This document shows positions 25,240 through 33,397 of a DNA stretch of 64,000 bases, in pieces. Location: the NCBI GenBank assembly GCA_947370975.1, contig CANBNG010000018.1:1-64000 (forward strand), written 5' to 3'. How positions within the stretch are numbered: position 1 is the first letter of the stretch; every line of letters begins with the position of its first letter. The stretch is from Beijerinckiaceae bacterium (lineage in GTDB: Bacteria; Pseudomonadota; Alphaproteobacteria; Rhizobiales; Beijerinckiaceae). The notes below the pieces were generated by a model that did not search any database, was not told the origin of the DNA, and saw nothing but the letters and a program-made list of their open reading frames with translations. A program made the translations under genes and the position numbers.

Positions 25240-25644
25240 TCAAGCCGACAAGGCGATGCGCTGGGGTGGAGACGGCGCAAGAATGATCGCCTCAAGCGGC
25301 AACATGCGGCGAATGGTCTTGAGCGCCTCGAAGCGACGGCGCACCGATAAAAGATCGCGCACATGGCGCAGGCCGTTGCGGATCTCGGCATTTTCGAACG
25401 TATCCAGCAGCCGCGTCACCATGCCATCGGCAAGGTGTCCGGCATCACAATTCGGGTCCATCAGTAAAACCTGGATCATGAAATATAGCTGACGCAACGG
25501 TGTCGTTGTTTCCTCCGGGCTCAGCACATGGGCCTCAAGAAGAAATGTGACATCATTCATCAGCTCGATCGAAACCTTGCGATCGACCTTGATGACAGCG
25601 CCGTTCAGATAAAGCTTTTCGCCGGCTCGCAGGGAGAGTTGCAT
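25240..25644 (-). CDS. flbT: Flagellin synthesis regulator FlbT
   Basis: A 134-residue protein recognised as FlbT by the opening LSLRAGEKLYLNGAVIKVDR and the conserved LLEAHVLSPEETTTPLRQLY. In Caulobacter FlbT binds the 5' untranslated leader of flagellin mRNA and promotes its decay until the hook is complete; in some Brucella and rhizobial relatives it can act as an activator. It is directly downstream of flaF (8-base gap), the usual antagonist partner. The only flagellin gene in the window is at 37075-37998. Which way it acts here cannot be read from sequence. Confidence 0.95.
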   Translation of the reverse strand: MQLSLRAGEKLYLNGAVIKVDRKVSIELMNDVTFLLEAHVLSPEETTTPLRQLYFMIQVLLMDPNCDAGHLADGMVTRLLDTFENAEIRNGLRHVRDLLSVRRRFEALKTIRRMLPLEAIILAPSPPQRIALSA

Positions 25645-25652
25645 GTCAGACC

Positions 25653-26000
25653 TCAGTTCAGACCGTTGCGGAGAATCTCGTTGACGTCAGCAATGGCCTT
25701 GAAGCCGCTGGATTGGCCGCGCCGGATTCGTTCGATTTCCTTGAGCACCCAAATGCCGATCGAAATGAGCGATGCGCGCAGTGTCTCGGGCAATTTATTG
25801 TCAGGATGGGCAAGATCCTCGACAAGGATCATCCATAATTCCTGATTGAACAGGAGTGCCCGCACCGCCACAGCGGTGCCGGCCCCAGCTTCCATGGCTG
25901 CGGCCAGCAAGCGATTGGCCTCCTCGAATGCAGCCGTTTCGCGATCGCGCGCTTCGGCGCTGCTATCCTCGACAATCTCTTCGTAAGCAAACTGATACAT
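25653..26000 (-). CDS. flaF: Flagellar biosynthesis regulator FlaF
   Basis: A 115-residue helical protein with the FlaF signature: YEEIVEDSSAEARDRE at the start, then an all-helical body including LLFNQELWMILVEDLAHPDN. In Caulobacter FlaF is needed for flagellin translation and acts as a secretion-chaperone-like partner opposing FlbT. The gene lies between flgL and flbT, the standard rhizobial order. The length matches the family and nothing is missing. Confidence 0.95.
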   Translation of the reverse strand: MYQFAYEEIVEDSSAEARDRETAAFEEANRLLAAAMEAGAGTAVAVRALLFNQELWMILVEDLAHPDNKLPETLRASLISIGIWVLKEIERIRRGQSSGFKAIADVNEILRNGLN

Positions 26001-26014
26001 GCCGGGCGTCCGGG

Positions 26015-27061
26015 TCAGAGATATTTCAAAAGACTCAATTGCTGGATGCGCGAGGTCAGCGCATAGGCTGTCTCGATCTGCGTCGACAGATTGTTCAGGC
26101 GAACGGAAACTGCATAAGGGTCGACATCCTCGAGTGTCCCGAGATTTTTCGCCAGCGACTGGCTCTGAATAGCCAGTCGATCATTGGCATCGCCGACGCG
26201 CTTTTGCACGGAGCCAAGGCCCTCCTGAAGACTGGTGACGCCTTGCTGGCCAGCCCCAAGCGCGGTCAGCGCCGCATCGAGGACGACGCCCGAGGTCGCA
26301 GCGCTCATCTTGTCGAGTCCCGATTGCGCAACAAGCCGCAGAGCCTTCGTCGCATCACGAAAGCCCTGCGCATCAGCGGTAACCGATGTATCTAGAATCT
26401 CCGACATGGAGACGCGCGACTGAATGGTCTTGTCGGAGGCAAAGGAAAAATTATTGCGCCAGCCGGTATCGCTGAAAAGTGAATCGAAAGGCCCGGCGAG
26501 AAAAGCCGCCATATCGGCGGCCGATATCGATGTGACCGCGGGATCTGTCTGGGACATGCCAAATTGCGCCTGAAAACTTGCATCGACCGCCGCACGGCCC
26601 GGCGATGTCGGATCATCCGGATCTGTATCGACAGGCTTGACGTCGGTATTGACGCCCGCAAAAAGATATTGGCCGTTGAAACTGGCGTTGAGCTTGTCAT
26701 TCAATCCGGCAAGCGCATCGCTGGCTGCTTTTTGAACGAGCTTCATGTCGCCGCCCACGCTTCTGGCCTGGGTGATCTGCTCCATCGCGGTTTCTACAAT
26801 TCCACGAATGGAATCGAGCACATTTTGTGTTGTCTCCAGTCGCGCCGTCACTGTGGCATTCATCGCGCGGATCGTATCGATGCGTTTCACCTGTTCGTTC
26901 ATGTCCACCGTCAGGCTCGAGCGCAGGCCGAGGGTCAGTCCGCGGTCGGCGATCTTGCCGGTGCTCGCCTCGGCGCGCGCAATCGACAATTCACGCTGAA
27001 TGCGCGTGACGGCCGAACGCATGGAAAGCGATGTCGCGAGATTTGAGACGCCGTCCGTCAT
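26015..27061 (-). CDS. flgL: Hook-filament junction protein FlgL (HAP3)
   Basis: A 348-residue flagellin-like protein. The N-terminal D0/D1 helices (LATSLSMRSAVTRIQREL, then a segment with STGKIADRG) and C-terminal helices (LNNLSTQIETAYALTSRIQQ) are conserved, with a variable middle. It forms the junction ring between FlgK and the filament and is exported by the flagellar type III system. It lies 3 bases after flgK and 14 bases before flaF, so the hook-junction genes and flagellin regulators are one unit. Confidence 0.93.
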   Translation of the reverse strand: MTDGVSNLATSLSMRSAVTRIQRELSIARAEASTGKIADRGLTLGLRSSLTVDMNEQVKRIDTIRAMNATVTARLETTQNVLDSIRGIVETAMEQITQARSVGGDMKLVQKAASDALAGLNDKLNASFNGQYLFAGVNTDVKPVDTDPDDPTSPGRAAVDASFQAQFGMSQTDPAVTSISAADMAAFLAGPFDSLFSDTGWRNNFSFASDKTIQSRVSMSEILDTSVTADAQGFRDATKALRLVAQSGLDKMSAATSGVVLDAALTALGAGQQGVTSLQEGLGSVQKRVGDANDRLAIQSQSLAKNLGTLEDVDPYAVSVRLNNLSTQIETAYALTSRIQQLSLLKYL

Positions 27062-27064
27062 GAT

Positions 27065-28537
27065 TTACCCCGCCGCCTGCAGAAGAGACTGCAACATTGC
27101 ATCGACCACCGAGAGCAGTTTGGCAGAGCCTTGATAGGCACGCTCGAGATCGAGCATCTTCGACATTTCCGTATCGAGACTGACGCCTGTGGCGCTCGAC
27201 AAGGAGGTTTGCGCGCGCTCGAGAAAGGCCGATTTCTGGTCTGATTGCGCAGACGCCGACTGGCGCAGCCCCTCGATCCATCCTGTCGAGGACGAGGCAT
27301 AGCCTGCCAGCGTGCCGATGCTGAGCGCACCGCCCGAAGAGTCGAAATCCTGCTGCGTCTGCAAGCCGGAGACCAGCGCGCCAAGACGCGTGGAAAAGGA
27401 TCCATCATTATCGATGTTGGTTCTGTAGGCAGGATCGTTTGGTGAGGAAATGCCACCATCCCGCAGCAGGAATGGATTGCCGCCCTGCGAGCGATCCACA
27501 CTCGCTGCAACGCCAAGCGAACCAGCTAGACCTGGTATGAGGCTCGCGTCCGGGAGATCGGTCGACACACCGTTACGAAACAGGCCGGCACGCGCACTGC
27601 CCGGCAAGCCGCTCGTATCGGTCTCCTGAAAGGTATTGATCAGCCCGCGCGCCATTTCATCGAGCTGGCCTTGATATTGAACCGCCACATTATCGCGGAC
27701 TTGCGCAAGCCCCAGAACCCTGCCGGACTTCAGCCCCATCACGGCATCGGCGCCGGTGACCGGCATACCATCGATCATCACCGGATTGCCAGACGCCGTT
27801 GCATCATATCCCGGTGTCGCCACGAAGCTCACCTGTCGGGGCGTGGAATCAAACAAGGTCGCGCCACCATCGGTATAAATCTGCATGTCGCCATTGGCGC
27901 GCAGCGTTGTCCGGATGCCGATTTCACCCGCGAGCTTGCCGAGTAAGTGGTCGCGTGCGTCCAGATCATTGGTTATGTCGCGGCCGGTGGCGCCATTGGT
28001 GATAATGCGCGTATTGACTGCCTGGAACTGGCCGAGCAGTGAATTGATATTTTGCACCGACACGCTCATGTCGGCGTCAGCCATCCTGCGGACCTGCTGG
28101 GTCGTTGCGCTTGCATCCTGCAGGCTCCGCACAAGCGACTTTGCCGCCTCGACGGCATTTTGCGCAATGGTCTGGTCGGACGGGTTTGACTCCGCCTGCA
28201 TCAAGGCATCCGTCAAGGCGCCAAGGGCCGCCGTGGGCGTGCCCTCGCCAAGCGCGGGATCAACTGTCTGCTGAAGTTGATTGACGCCATCAAGCAGCGC
28301 CGATTTTGCAGCCATATCCGAGGAGGCGCGGATCATGCTGGAAAAAAGCGCCTGATCGGAGGCGCGCGTTACCTGCAAAAGCCGAATGCCGCCGGGCTGG
28401 GTTGTCGAGACCTCGGCGCGCTTGAGCGTATAGCCAGCCTCGTTGACGCCCGCCACATTGCGCGAAACAACCTCCGTTTCCGCAGAGCGGACGGCAAGGG
28501 CATTACGCGCCGAGGTGAGGGCCGAGGTGAGGCTCAT
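27065..28537 (-). CDS. flgK: Hook-filament junction protein FlgK (HAP1)
   Basis: A 490-residue protein with conserved N-terminal rod/hook-type helix (LTSALTSARNALAVRSAETE, then NVAGVNEAGYTLK, the SNNVANxNTxGY-like motif) and C-terminal helix ending DAMLQSLLQAAG. FlgK forms the first junction layer on the hook. The length is typical for alphaproteobacteria. Gene order flgE-flgK-flgL with gaps of 8 and 3 bases indicates one operon. Export would rely on an FlgN-type chaperone, for which 20382-20783 is the candidate. Confidence 0.94.
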   Translation of the reverse strand: MSLTSALTSARNALAVRSAETEVVSRNVAGVNEAGYTLKRAEVSTTQPGGIRLLQVTRASDQALFSSMIRASSDMAAKSALLDGVNQLQQTVDPALGEGTPTAALGALTDALMQAESNPSDQTIAQNAVEAAKSLVRSLQDASATTQQVRRMADADMSVSVQNINSLLGQFQAVNTRIITNGATGRDITNDLDARDHLLGKLAGEIGIRTTLRANGDMQIYTDGGATLFDSTPRQVSFVATPGYDATASGNPVMIDGMPVTGADAVMGLKSGRVLGLAQVRDNVAVQYQGQLDEMARGLINTFQETDTSGLPGSARAGLFRNGVSTDLPDASLIPGLAGSLGVAASVDRSQGGNPFLLRDGGISSPNDPAYRTNIDNDGSFSTRLGALVSGLQTQQDFDSSGGALSIGTLAGYASSSTGWIEGLRQSASAQSDQKSAFLERAQTSLSSATGVSLDTEMSKMLDLERAYQGSAKLLSVVDAMLQSLLQAAG

Positions 28538-28545
28538 CGCTCAGC

Positions 28546-29793
28546 TCATTTCAGATTGACGAGGACATCGACGAGCTCGGCGCTCGTCTGGAAAACCTTT
28601 GAATTGGCCGTATAGCCACGTTGCGACTCGATCATCGTTGCAAGCTCGCTTGCAAGATCGACGGTCGATTCTTCAAGCGTGGAAGAGACAATCTTGCCAA
28701 GTCCGCCACTGGTGGAATCAGCCACGACCACCGAACCGGACAGAGCCGATTCAGCAAAGACATTTCCCGAGATCTGCGTCAGGCCCTCGGGGCTCCGGAC
28801 GCTGGCAAGCGGGATCTTGAATGTCGGCAGTCGTGTTCCGTTTTGATAGATGGAATAGAGCACGCCTTTCTCGTCAACTTCGACGCGCGCCACGGCGCTG
28901 GGCGCATTGCCGTTCATTTGTGAGTCGATCACCGCATAGCCGGTGGCGAGCTGTGTGGTGTTGGAGAAGTCGACAGTCAGCGGCAGGCCATTGGGCACTG
29001 GCACGCTGATGGCAGCGCCTGAGACAATGGCGCCGTTGGCTGGATCGATGATCATAGTCCCTGTCGCAAGCGGAGGCGAACCATAGGGGAAACCGCCACC
29101 GGCGGCCGCACCCGCCTTGTCGAAGATCGCCACTTCCCAGGTGCTGTCGGCGGTCTTGTTGAAATACATGTCGAGCGTCACGCCCGCGCCGAGATTGTCA
29201 TAGGCCACCAGCGAGGATTTTCCGGTGATCGCAGGGCTTGGGCCATTGGCCGAGGGCAGATCGCCAGCCGCGGTAATATCGGCATCCGAGGGCAGATTTG
29301 CCGTGAAGGAGACAGAAGTGGAGGGTGCGGCGGTGAGCGCGAGCTGGTTGATATTGACAGCACTTGTGCCGCCAAGGCCAACCGATCCGGCAGCGGTGGA
29401 GTTGCCCAGCGCATAACCCATCAATTTGTAGCCGGCGGTTGTAACGAGATTGCCGTTGGAGTCCGGAACAAAGGAGCCCGCGCGCGTCAGATAATTCGCG
29501 CCGGCATCATTCGAGACGACAAAAAAACCATTTCCACTGATGGCAAGGTCGGTGGTGTTCGAAGTGCCGCGCAACGCGCCCTGCTGCGCTGTAAGCTGGC
29601 GCACCTGCGTGAGCACACCGCCCGACACATATTCCGTCGTCGCATTCTGGCCGAGCAGGGTTTCAAATTCGGCCGTCGCCAATTTATACCCATTGGTGTT
29701 CACATTGGCGATATTGTCCGAGACGGTGGCAAGCCTACTTGCCTGCGCATTCATGCCCGAGGCCGCCGTACGCATGGAACTGAACAGGCTCAT
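28546..29793 (-). CDS. flgE: Flagellar hook protein FlgE
   Basis: A 415-residue hook subunit. The N-terminal rod-type motif is present (ASGMNAQASRLATVSDNIAN, then VNTNGYK), as is the C-terminal helix (MIESQRGYTANSKVFQT), with a variable central domain. The start at ATG 29793 follows AGAGGTAGGTC. It begins the operon flgE-flgK-flgL-flaF-flbT-flgD-fliQ-flhA-fliR-fliJ-flgJ. A 115-base gap containing a strong hairpin separates it from ftcR upstream, so it may have its own FtcR-dependent promoter, which is known for hook genes in related bacteria. Confidence 0.95.
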   Translation of the reverse strand: MSLFSSMRTAASGMNAQASRLATVSDNIANVNTNGYKLATAEFETLLGQNATTEYVSGGVLTQVRQLTAQQGALRGTSNTTDLAISGNGFFVVSNDAGANYLTRAGSFVPDSNGNLVTTAGYKLMGYALGNSTAAGSVGLGGTSAVNINQLALTAAPSTSVSFTANLPSDADITAAGDLPSANGPSPAITGKSSLVAYDNLGAGVTLDMYFNKTADSTWEVAIFDKAGAAAGGGFPYGSPPLATGTMIIDPANGAIVSGAAISVPVPNGLPLTVDFSNTTQLATGYAVIDSQMNGNAPSAVARVEVDEKGVLYSIYQNGTRLPTFKIPLASVRSPEGLTQISGNVFAESALSGSVVVADSTSGGLGKIVSSTLEESTVDLASELATMIESQRGYTANSKVFQTSAELVDVLVNLK

Positions 29794-29853
29794 GACCTAC
29801 CTCTTTAAAAAGGCAACAGGGTTGTGACGGGATGAGTGCGGCACGCAGGTCTG

Positions 29854-29883
29854 CAATCGGCGCACAGGCTTGCGCGCCGATTG
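29854..29883 (-). other. Perfect hairpin between ftcR and flgE
   Basis: A 10-bp perfect stem (29854-29863 with 29874-29883, CAATCGGCGC/GCGCCGATTG) with a 10-base loop lies in the 115-base gap. On the minus strand no T tract follows it, so it is not a standard intrinsic terminator. It may be a transcript-stability element or the ftcR 3' end. Confidence 0.45.
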
Positions 29884-29908
29884 ACAGAGAACCACCGCGC
29901 GCCTGCGA

Positions 29909-30577
29909 TCAGCAGGTCAGGCAGTAACCAAGGTAGCGTTTGGAATCGATCGGATCGTAGCCGAGGCGCGCACGCAATTTCTTGCGCAATTTGCTCATGT
30001 GGCTTTCCACCACCGCCTCTTCGACATCCTCGTCAAAAATGCCATAGACCGCATTGAAGATTTGCGACTTGCTGACGCGCTTGCCACGATGCTGGACGAG
30101 ATATTCAAGCATCCGGCGCTCGCGACGCGGAAGGATCAGCGGCTCGCCGCCGATCTCGGGATCGCGGCCGTCAAAATAGACGTGCATTTCCCCCACGGTC
30201 GCATAATCGATATTGACCTGCACACGACGCCGAATGGCGTCGACCCGGGCCAGAATTTCGCGCGCGTGAACTGGCTTGCGCACAACATCATCCACCCCGC
30301 AGGCAAACAGCTCCAGCGTGCGCTCGAGCGAGGGGACGTCATTCATGGCAATAACGGGCGCGCGCGAGCGTTGACGGATGATTTTTGAAAACTGGTTGCG
30401 ATCGCGGCAATCGCCGATCAGGAATGCCTCAACGGCATCGATATCCTGATCTCCCGCGCTGCTCACCCAATCCTCGAATTCGGACGGATCGAAAGACGTG
30501 AGTGACACGCCCTCTCTGCCAAAAGAGGTTGTATAGCCGGAGGTAACAATTTCTCGTTCGTCGACAAAGACCAGCAT
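29909..30577 (-). CDS. ftcR: Flagellar transcriptional regulator FtcR/Rem, OmpR-type
   Basis: A 222-residue response-regulator-like protein. The receiver half (1-115) is divergent: Asp6/Glu7 and Lys101 (RKPVHA) are kept, but the usual phosphorylation-site surroundings are replaced by LIGDCRD (Asp56), so phosphorylation is doubtful. The C-terminal winged helix (about 145-222; RRERRMLEYLVQHRGKRVSK, then VVESHMSKLRKKL) is OmpR-like. FtcR of Brucella and Rem of Sinorhizobium activate hook and flagellin genes. Start ATG 30577 matches family length; the frame is open upstream. A TTAA-N7-TTAA site lies about 105 bases upstream, suggesting CtrA control. Confidence 0.9.
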   Translation of the reverse strand: MLVFVDEREIVTSGYTTSFGREGVSLTSFDPSEFEDWVSSAGDQDIDAVEAFLIGDCRDRNQFSKIIRQRSRAPVIAMNDVPSLERTLELFACGVDDVVRKPVHAREILARVDAIRRRVQVNIDYATVGEMHVYFDGRDPEIGGEPLILPRRERRMLEYLVQHRGKRVSKSQIFNAVYGIFDEDVEEAVVESHMSKLRKKLRARLGYDPIDSKRYLGYCLTC

Positions 30578-30682
30578 GGCCTGCCTATGCTTTCCAAAAA
30601 ATTTGTAAAAAAATAGAATCGATAAATGAATTAACCAGCAATGATTGTTTCTTTGCCTGAACACAACCATGACGTGTAATGG

Positions 30683-30697
30683 TTAATGGATCGTTAA
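30683..30697 (-). promoter_or_regulatory. CtrA-type box upstream of ftcR
   Basis: On the minus strand the sequence TTAACGATCCATTAACC matches the CtrA consensus TTAA-N7-TTAA(C) exactly. It lies about 106 bases before the ftcR start codon and overlaps the stop codon of the lytic transglycosylase gene. I saw no second full match in the other upstream regions of the flagellar cluster that I checked by eye. Confidence 0.6.
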
Positions 30698-31285
30698 CCC
30701 TGATGCGCCGCAGAAGCTTTTTGCGCCTGCCGTCCATGCGCCAAGACCCGACGCCACCATGTTGCGGATGACCGAGCAGACATAGTTTTTCTGCGCGGCC
30801 GGATTGCCAGGGCCCGCATGGTAGCGCGCAACCGCCATCGTCCAGCTGCCCTCGCGCTGCTTCAGCTCGATCAGAAATCGCGCGCCGTAATCGACATTGC
30901 GCGCCGGCTCGAACATCTCTGCGACAGAGGCGAATTTGCGTCCATGGTAATGATGGTTGATCTGCATGCAGCCGATATCGATCAGTCGCGCGCCGCCTGC
31001 GCGGGCGCGCGCCACCTTTCCCAGGGCCTCGGGCAATTCTTTCGAGAACACAGCCTTGCCCTCGACATTGATGGCGAGCGGATCGAGCTTTCCTCCGCGC
31101 CCTGTTTCCGTAAGGCTCACGGCATAGAGCACATTGACGGGTATCTGGTGCTGGCGCGCGGCCCGCAGCATTTCGCGTTCACAGATATTGCCGGCAAGCG
31201 GCGCCCCTCCAGCAAGCGCCTGCGCGCTAGAGATAAACACCGCGCAGAGGGCGAGCGCGCTCGGCCAATGTATCTTTTGCGTCAT
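30683..31285 (-). CDS. Flagellar lytic transglycosylase (SLT domain)
   Basis: A 200-residue secreted peptidoglycan lyase. A signal peptide covers residues 1-25 (SSAQALA before the cut). The SLT fold has catalytic Glu60 (AVSLTETG), DIGCMQIN at 103-110 and RYHAGPGN at 154-161. It sits after fliK in a flagellar operon, and the FlgJ of this cluster lacks a muramidase domain, so it is probably the enzyme that opens the wall for rod passage, as SltF does in Rhodobacter. ATG 31285 is chosen because the signal peptide begins there; it overlaps the fliK 3' end by 59 bases. The role is inferred from context. Confidence 0.85.
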   Translation of the reverse strand: MTQKIHWPSALALCAVFISSAQALAGGAPLAGNICEREMLRAARQHQIPVNVLYAVSLTETGRGGKLDPLAINVEGKAVFSKELPEALGKVARARAGGARLIDIGCMQINHHYHGRKFASVAEMFEPARNVDYGARFLIELKQREGSWTMAVARYHAGPGNPAAQKNYVCSVIRNMVASGLGAWTAGAKSFCGASGLTIH

Positions 31286-32267
31286 GGCCCGTTCTCTTTG
31301 CCATGGGCTCGCGGTGGCGCTCGTCGCGCGCGCGCCCCTGCCCTGCCCCTGCGTCTTGCTGCCCGCGCGAGGCTGGCCCCTGCTGATTTCCATCCTGACC
31401 GCCACGCCCCGCGCTCTCGCTCGATGAGCTGGGCGCGGCTTGATCGACGCCCGCGCTGCGAATTGTCAGGCTGTCGACCTGGCAGATGTCGGACGACATG
31501 CTTTTTTGCAGCCGCGCCTGTTCGCGCGAGATCATGTCGAGCGTGGCAGGCTCGGCCACATCGACACGCACCGACATGTGATTGCCCGACAGCCGCATGT
31601 GCAATGTCACAGTGCCCAGCGCCTCGGGCTCAAGCTGCACATGCAGTGTCTTGACCGGCTGGGCCAATGTCGCAGCCTCGGAGGGCGCAGCAGCAGCGGA
31701 GGCATCAGCCTCCAGCGCATGCGATACGGCCGTTGCAATCTGGCGAATGGGATCGCCCGATACCGGGAAATGATTCATCAATTCCACTGCCTTGATGGGC
31801 ACCGGGCGCTTGGCTTCAGGAGCCTCACGCGCACCGCCTCTCAAGCGCGGGGCATCCTCAAGCAAACCATCACCCTTGGCCTTGCCCGCTGGGCTTGGCT
31901 TAACCTGAGCTTGCGCGACAGCGCTTGGCGCATCTGGCCCCGCGCGTTCCAACGCGCCAAGAGCGCCTGCGGCATCTGGTTCCAGGCTCGGTGCATCCCC
32001 GCCTTCGAGCGCCTGCGCGCGCGGCGCTTCACTGCCATCATGCCTGCCAAAGGCGTGCCCCAGCAGAGCGTGGAGCGCGCTCGACACCATGATGGGCGAT
32101 TGCGGCGGCCCACCCGCCGGTGCGGGCGCCTCCTCCTTGCTCTCGTCCTTCTCGCGCAAGGCCTCGTCGAACCGCATGCCTTTGTCACCCTCGTCCGCGC
32201 CATGGCGTGCGGCCGAGGGCGCGCGCGCCTTTACGAGTGGGCCACGCTCCACTTGCACCGGCATCAT
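31227..32267 (-). CDS. fliK: Flagellar hook-length control protein FliK
   Basis: A 346-residue protein with a long low-complexity, Ala/Pro/Gly-rich N-terminal part (ruler-like) and a conserved C-terminal hook-length domain (about 205-285): LHVQLEPEALGTVTLHMRLS, then MSVRVDVAEPATLDMISRE. FliK measures the hook and switches export specificity through FlhB. The tail after about 290 is Gln/Arg/Gly-rich. FliK is poorly conserved; the call rests on the C-terminal domain and operon position between motC and the lytic transglycosylase. Its start overlaps the motC stop (ATGA). Confidence 0.85.
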   Translation of the reverse strand: MMPVQVERGPLVKARAPSAARHGADEGDKGMRFDEALREKDESKEEAPAPAGGPPQSPIMVSSALHALLGHAFGRHDGSEAPRAQALEGGDAPSLEPDAAGALGALERAGPDAPSAVAQAQVKPSPAGKAKGDGLLEDAPRLRGGAREAPEAKRPVPIKAVELMNHFPVSGDPIRQIATAVSHALEADASAAAAPSEAATLAQPVKTLHVQLEPEALGTVTLHMRLSGNHMSVRVDVAEPATLDMISREQARLQKSMSSDICQVDSLTIRSAGVDQAAPSSSSESAGRGGQDGNQQGPASRGQQDAGAGQGRARDERHREPMAKRTGHDAKDTLAERARPLRGVYL

Positions 32268-33397
32268 TTTATTTTCTCCCGCAGCAGCAGGGCTGACGTT
32301 TCCAGCGCAGCCTCTGCCTGCGCCAGACGCGCCTCGCCTGCCAATCCCACATCGCCGGCATCAGGCTCGCGCGGCGTCGGCCAACTGCGCACCAGCCGCG
32401 CATAGGAGAGCGCCGCTTTGCGCAGCGCCCTGTCCTCCGGCGAGAGCCGCGCCGGGTCGAGCATCTCAAGCGCAATCAGATCGCCCTCGCGCTCGGGCTG
32501 GTAGGCGCGCGCAGCTGCACGATAGAGCCGCGCGCGGGGCACATCGCAGCTCTTGTCCACCGGTGGCCGCATGACGCTCAAGGCAAAGGCATCCGCGCTG
32601 CGCCATGCGCCCGCAAGCAGGCTGGCGCGCGCGATCAGCACAGCAAGCCGACATCTCTCGTCGGCCTCGAATGATGCAAGAATGGGCTCCAGCATCGCCA
32701 CCTGATCTTCAGCAGCGGCAATGCCGATGCGGGTGAATGTCGCTGCAAAACTCTCGCGGAATTCCTCGGCATAAAGCGAGGCCTTGAAGCGCCGGGCATA
32801 TTGCCGCGCAAGATTGGCAAATATTTCCGCGTCCACCGTCTGGCCGACGAGCGAGATCTGGCGGCGTAACGCAGTTTCCTCAACCAGTGAACCGGGCGCA
32901 AGCAGCCGCGCGAGACCGAGAAATTCGATCGATTTCTCGCGGCTTTCAGGCAGCACCAAAGCCGCCTGCACGAGCGCGATCTGCCCTCCAAGCGTGCCAT
33001 CGAGCAGCCGCGCATCGATGGGCGCCAGCATCTCCCGCGCCTGCGCGGCGCGGCCTTCGGAAAACGCAAGCGCGCCACGCGCCAGACGCAGCTCTTCAGC
33101 AGGGAAGGCCGCAGCCCGCATGATATCGCGCATCGTGCGCGGCGAGCCGCCGCTCAACACCCATATGATTGCAGCCCGCGCATTGCGCGGATCGGCCCAT
33201 GTCTCTGGCGGCGTCGCAACAAAGTGACGCCCGATATCAGCCAGCATGCGCGGCTGCTCTTCGCGCGCCCGCGCCTTGCCGGTGACAATCTGAGTCTGCA
33301 ATTCCTGCAGGGCGCGGATCATCTGATGAGGCGCTGGCGTTTCAGCGCGCACGAGATTTGTGCTCAGCGCGAGGAGAGCAACAATGACCAGCCTCAT
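32264..33397 (-). CDS. motC: Motor accessory protein MotC
   Basis: A 377-residue periplasmic protein. A signal peptide covers residues 1-18 (NLVRA before the cut) and the rest is helical, TPR/SEL1-like (repeated AQAREMLAPIDARL, RKAALSYARLVRSW). MotC is a Rhizobiales-specific stator protein that binds the periplasmic part of MotB and is needed for motor rotation in Sinorhizobium. It lies between motB and fliK, overlapping both by 4 bases, which matches the rhizobial order. Its dedicated partner MotE is at 40138-40908. Confidence 0.9.
   Translation of the reverse strand: MRLVIVALLALSTNLVRAETPAPHQMIRALQELQTQIVTGKARAREEQPRMLADIGRHFVATPPETWADPRNARAAIIWVLSGGSPRTMRDIMRAAAFPAEELRLARGALAFSEGRAAQAREMLAPIDARLLDGTLGGQIALVQAALVLPESREKSIEFLGLARLLAPGSLVEETALRRQISLVGQTVDAEIFANLARQYARRFKASLYAEEFRESFAATFTRIGIAAAEDQVAMLEPILASFEADERCRLAVLIARASLLAGAWRSADAFALSVMRPPVDKSCDVPRARLYRAAARAYQPEREGDLIALEMLDPARLSPEDRALRKAALSYARLVRSWPTPREPDAGDVGLAGEARLAQAEAALETSALLLREKIK

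Noticed and set aside
29854..29883. Intrinsic terminator between ftcR and flgE
   Set aside because: The stem is perfect but no T tract follows on the transcribed strand, so it is reported only as a hairpin.
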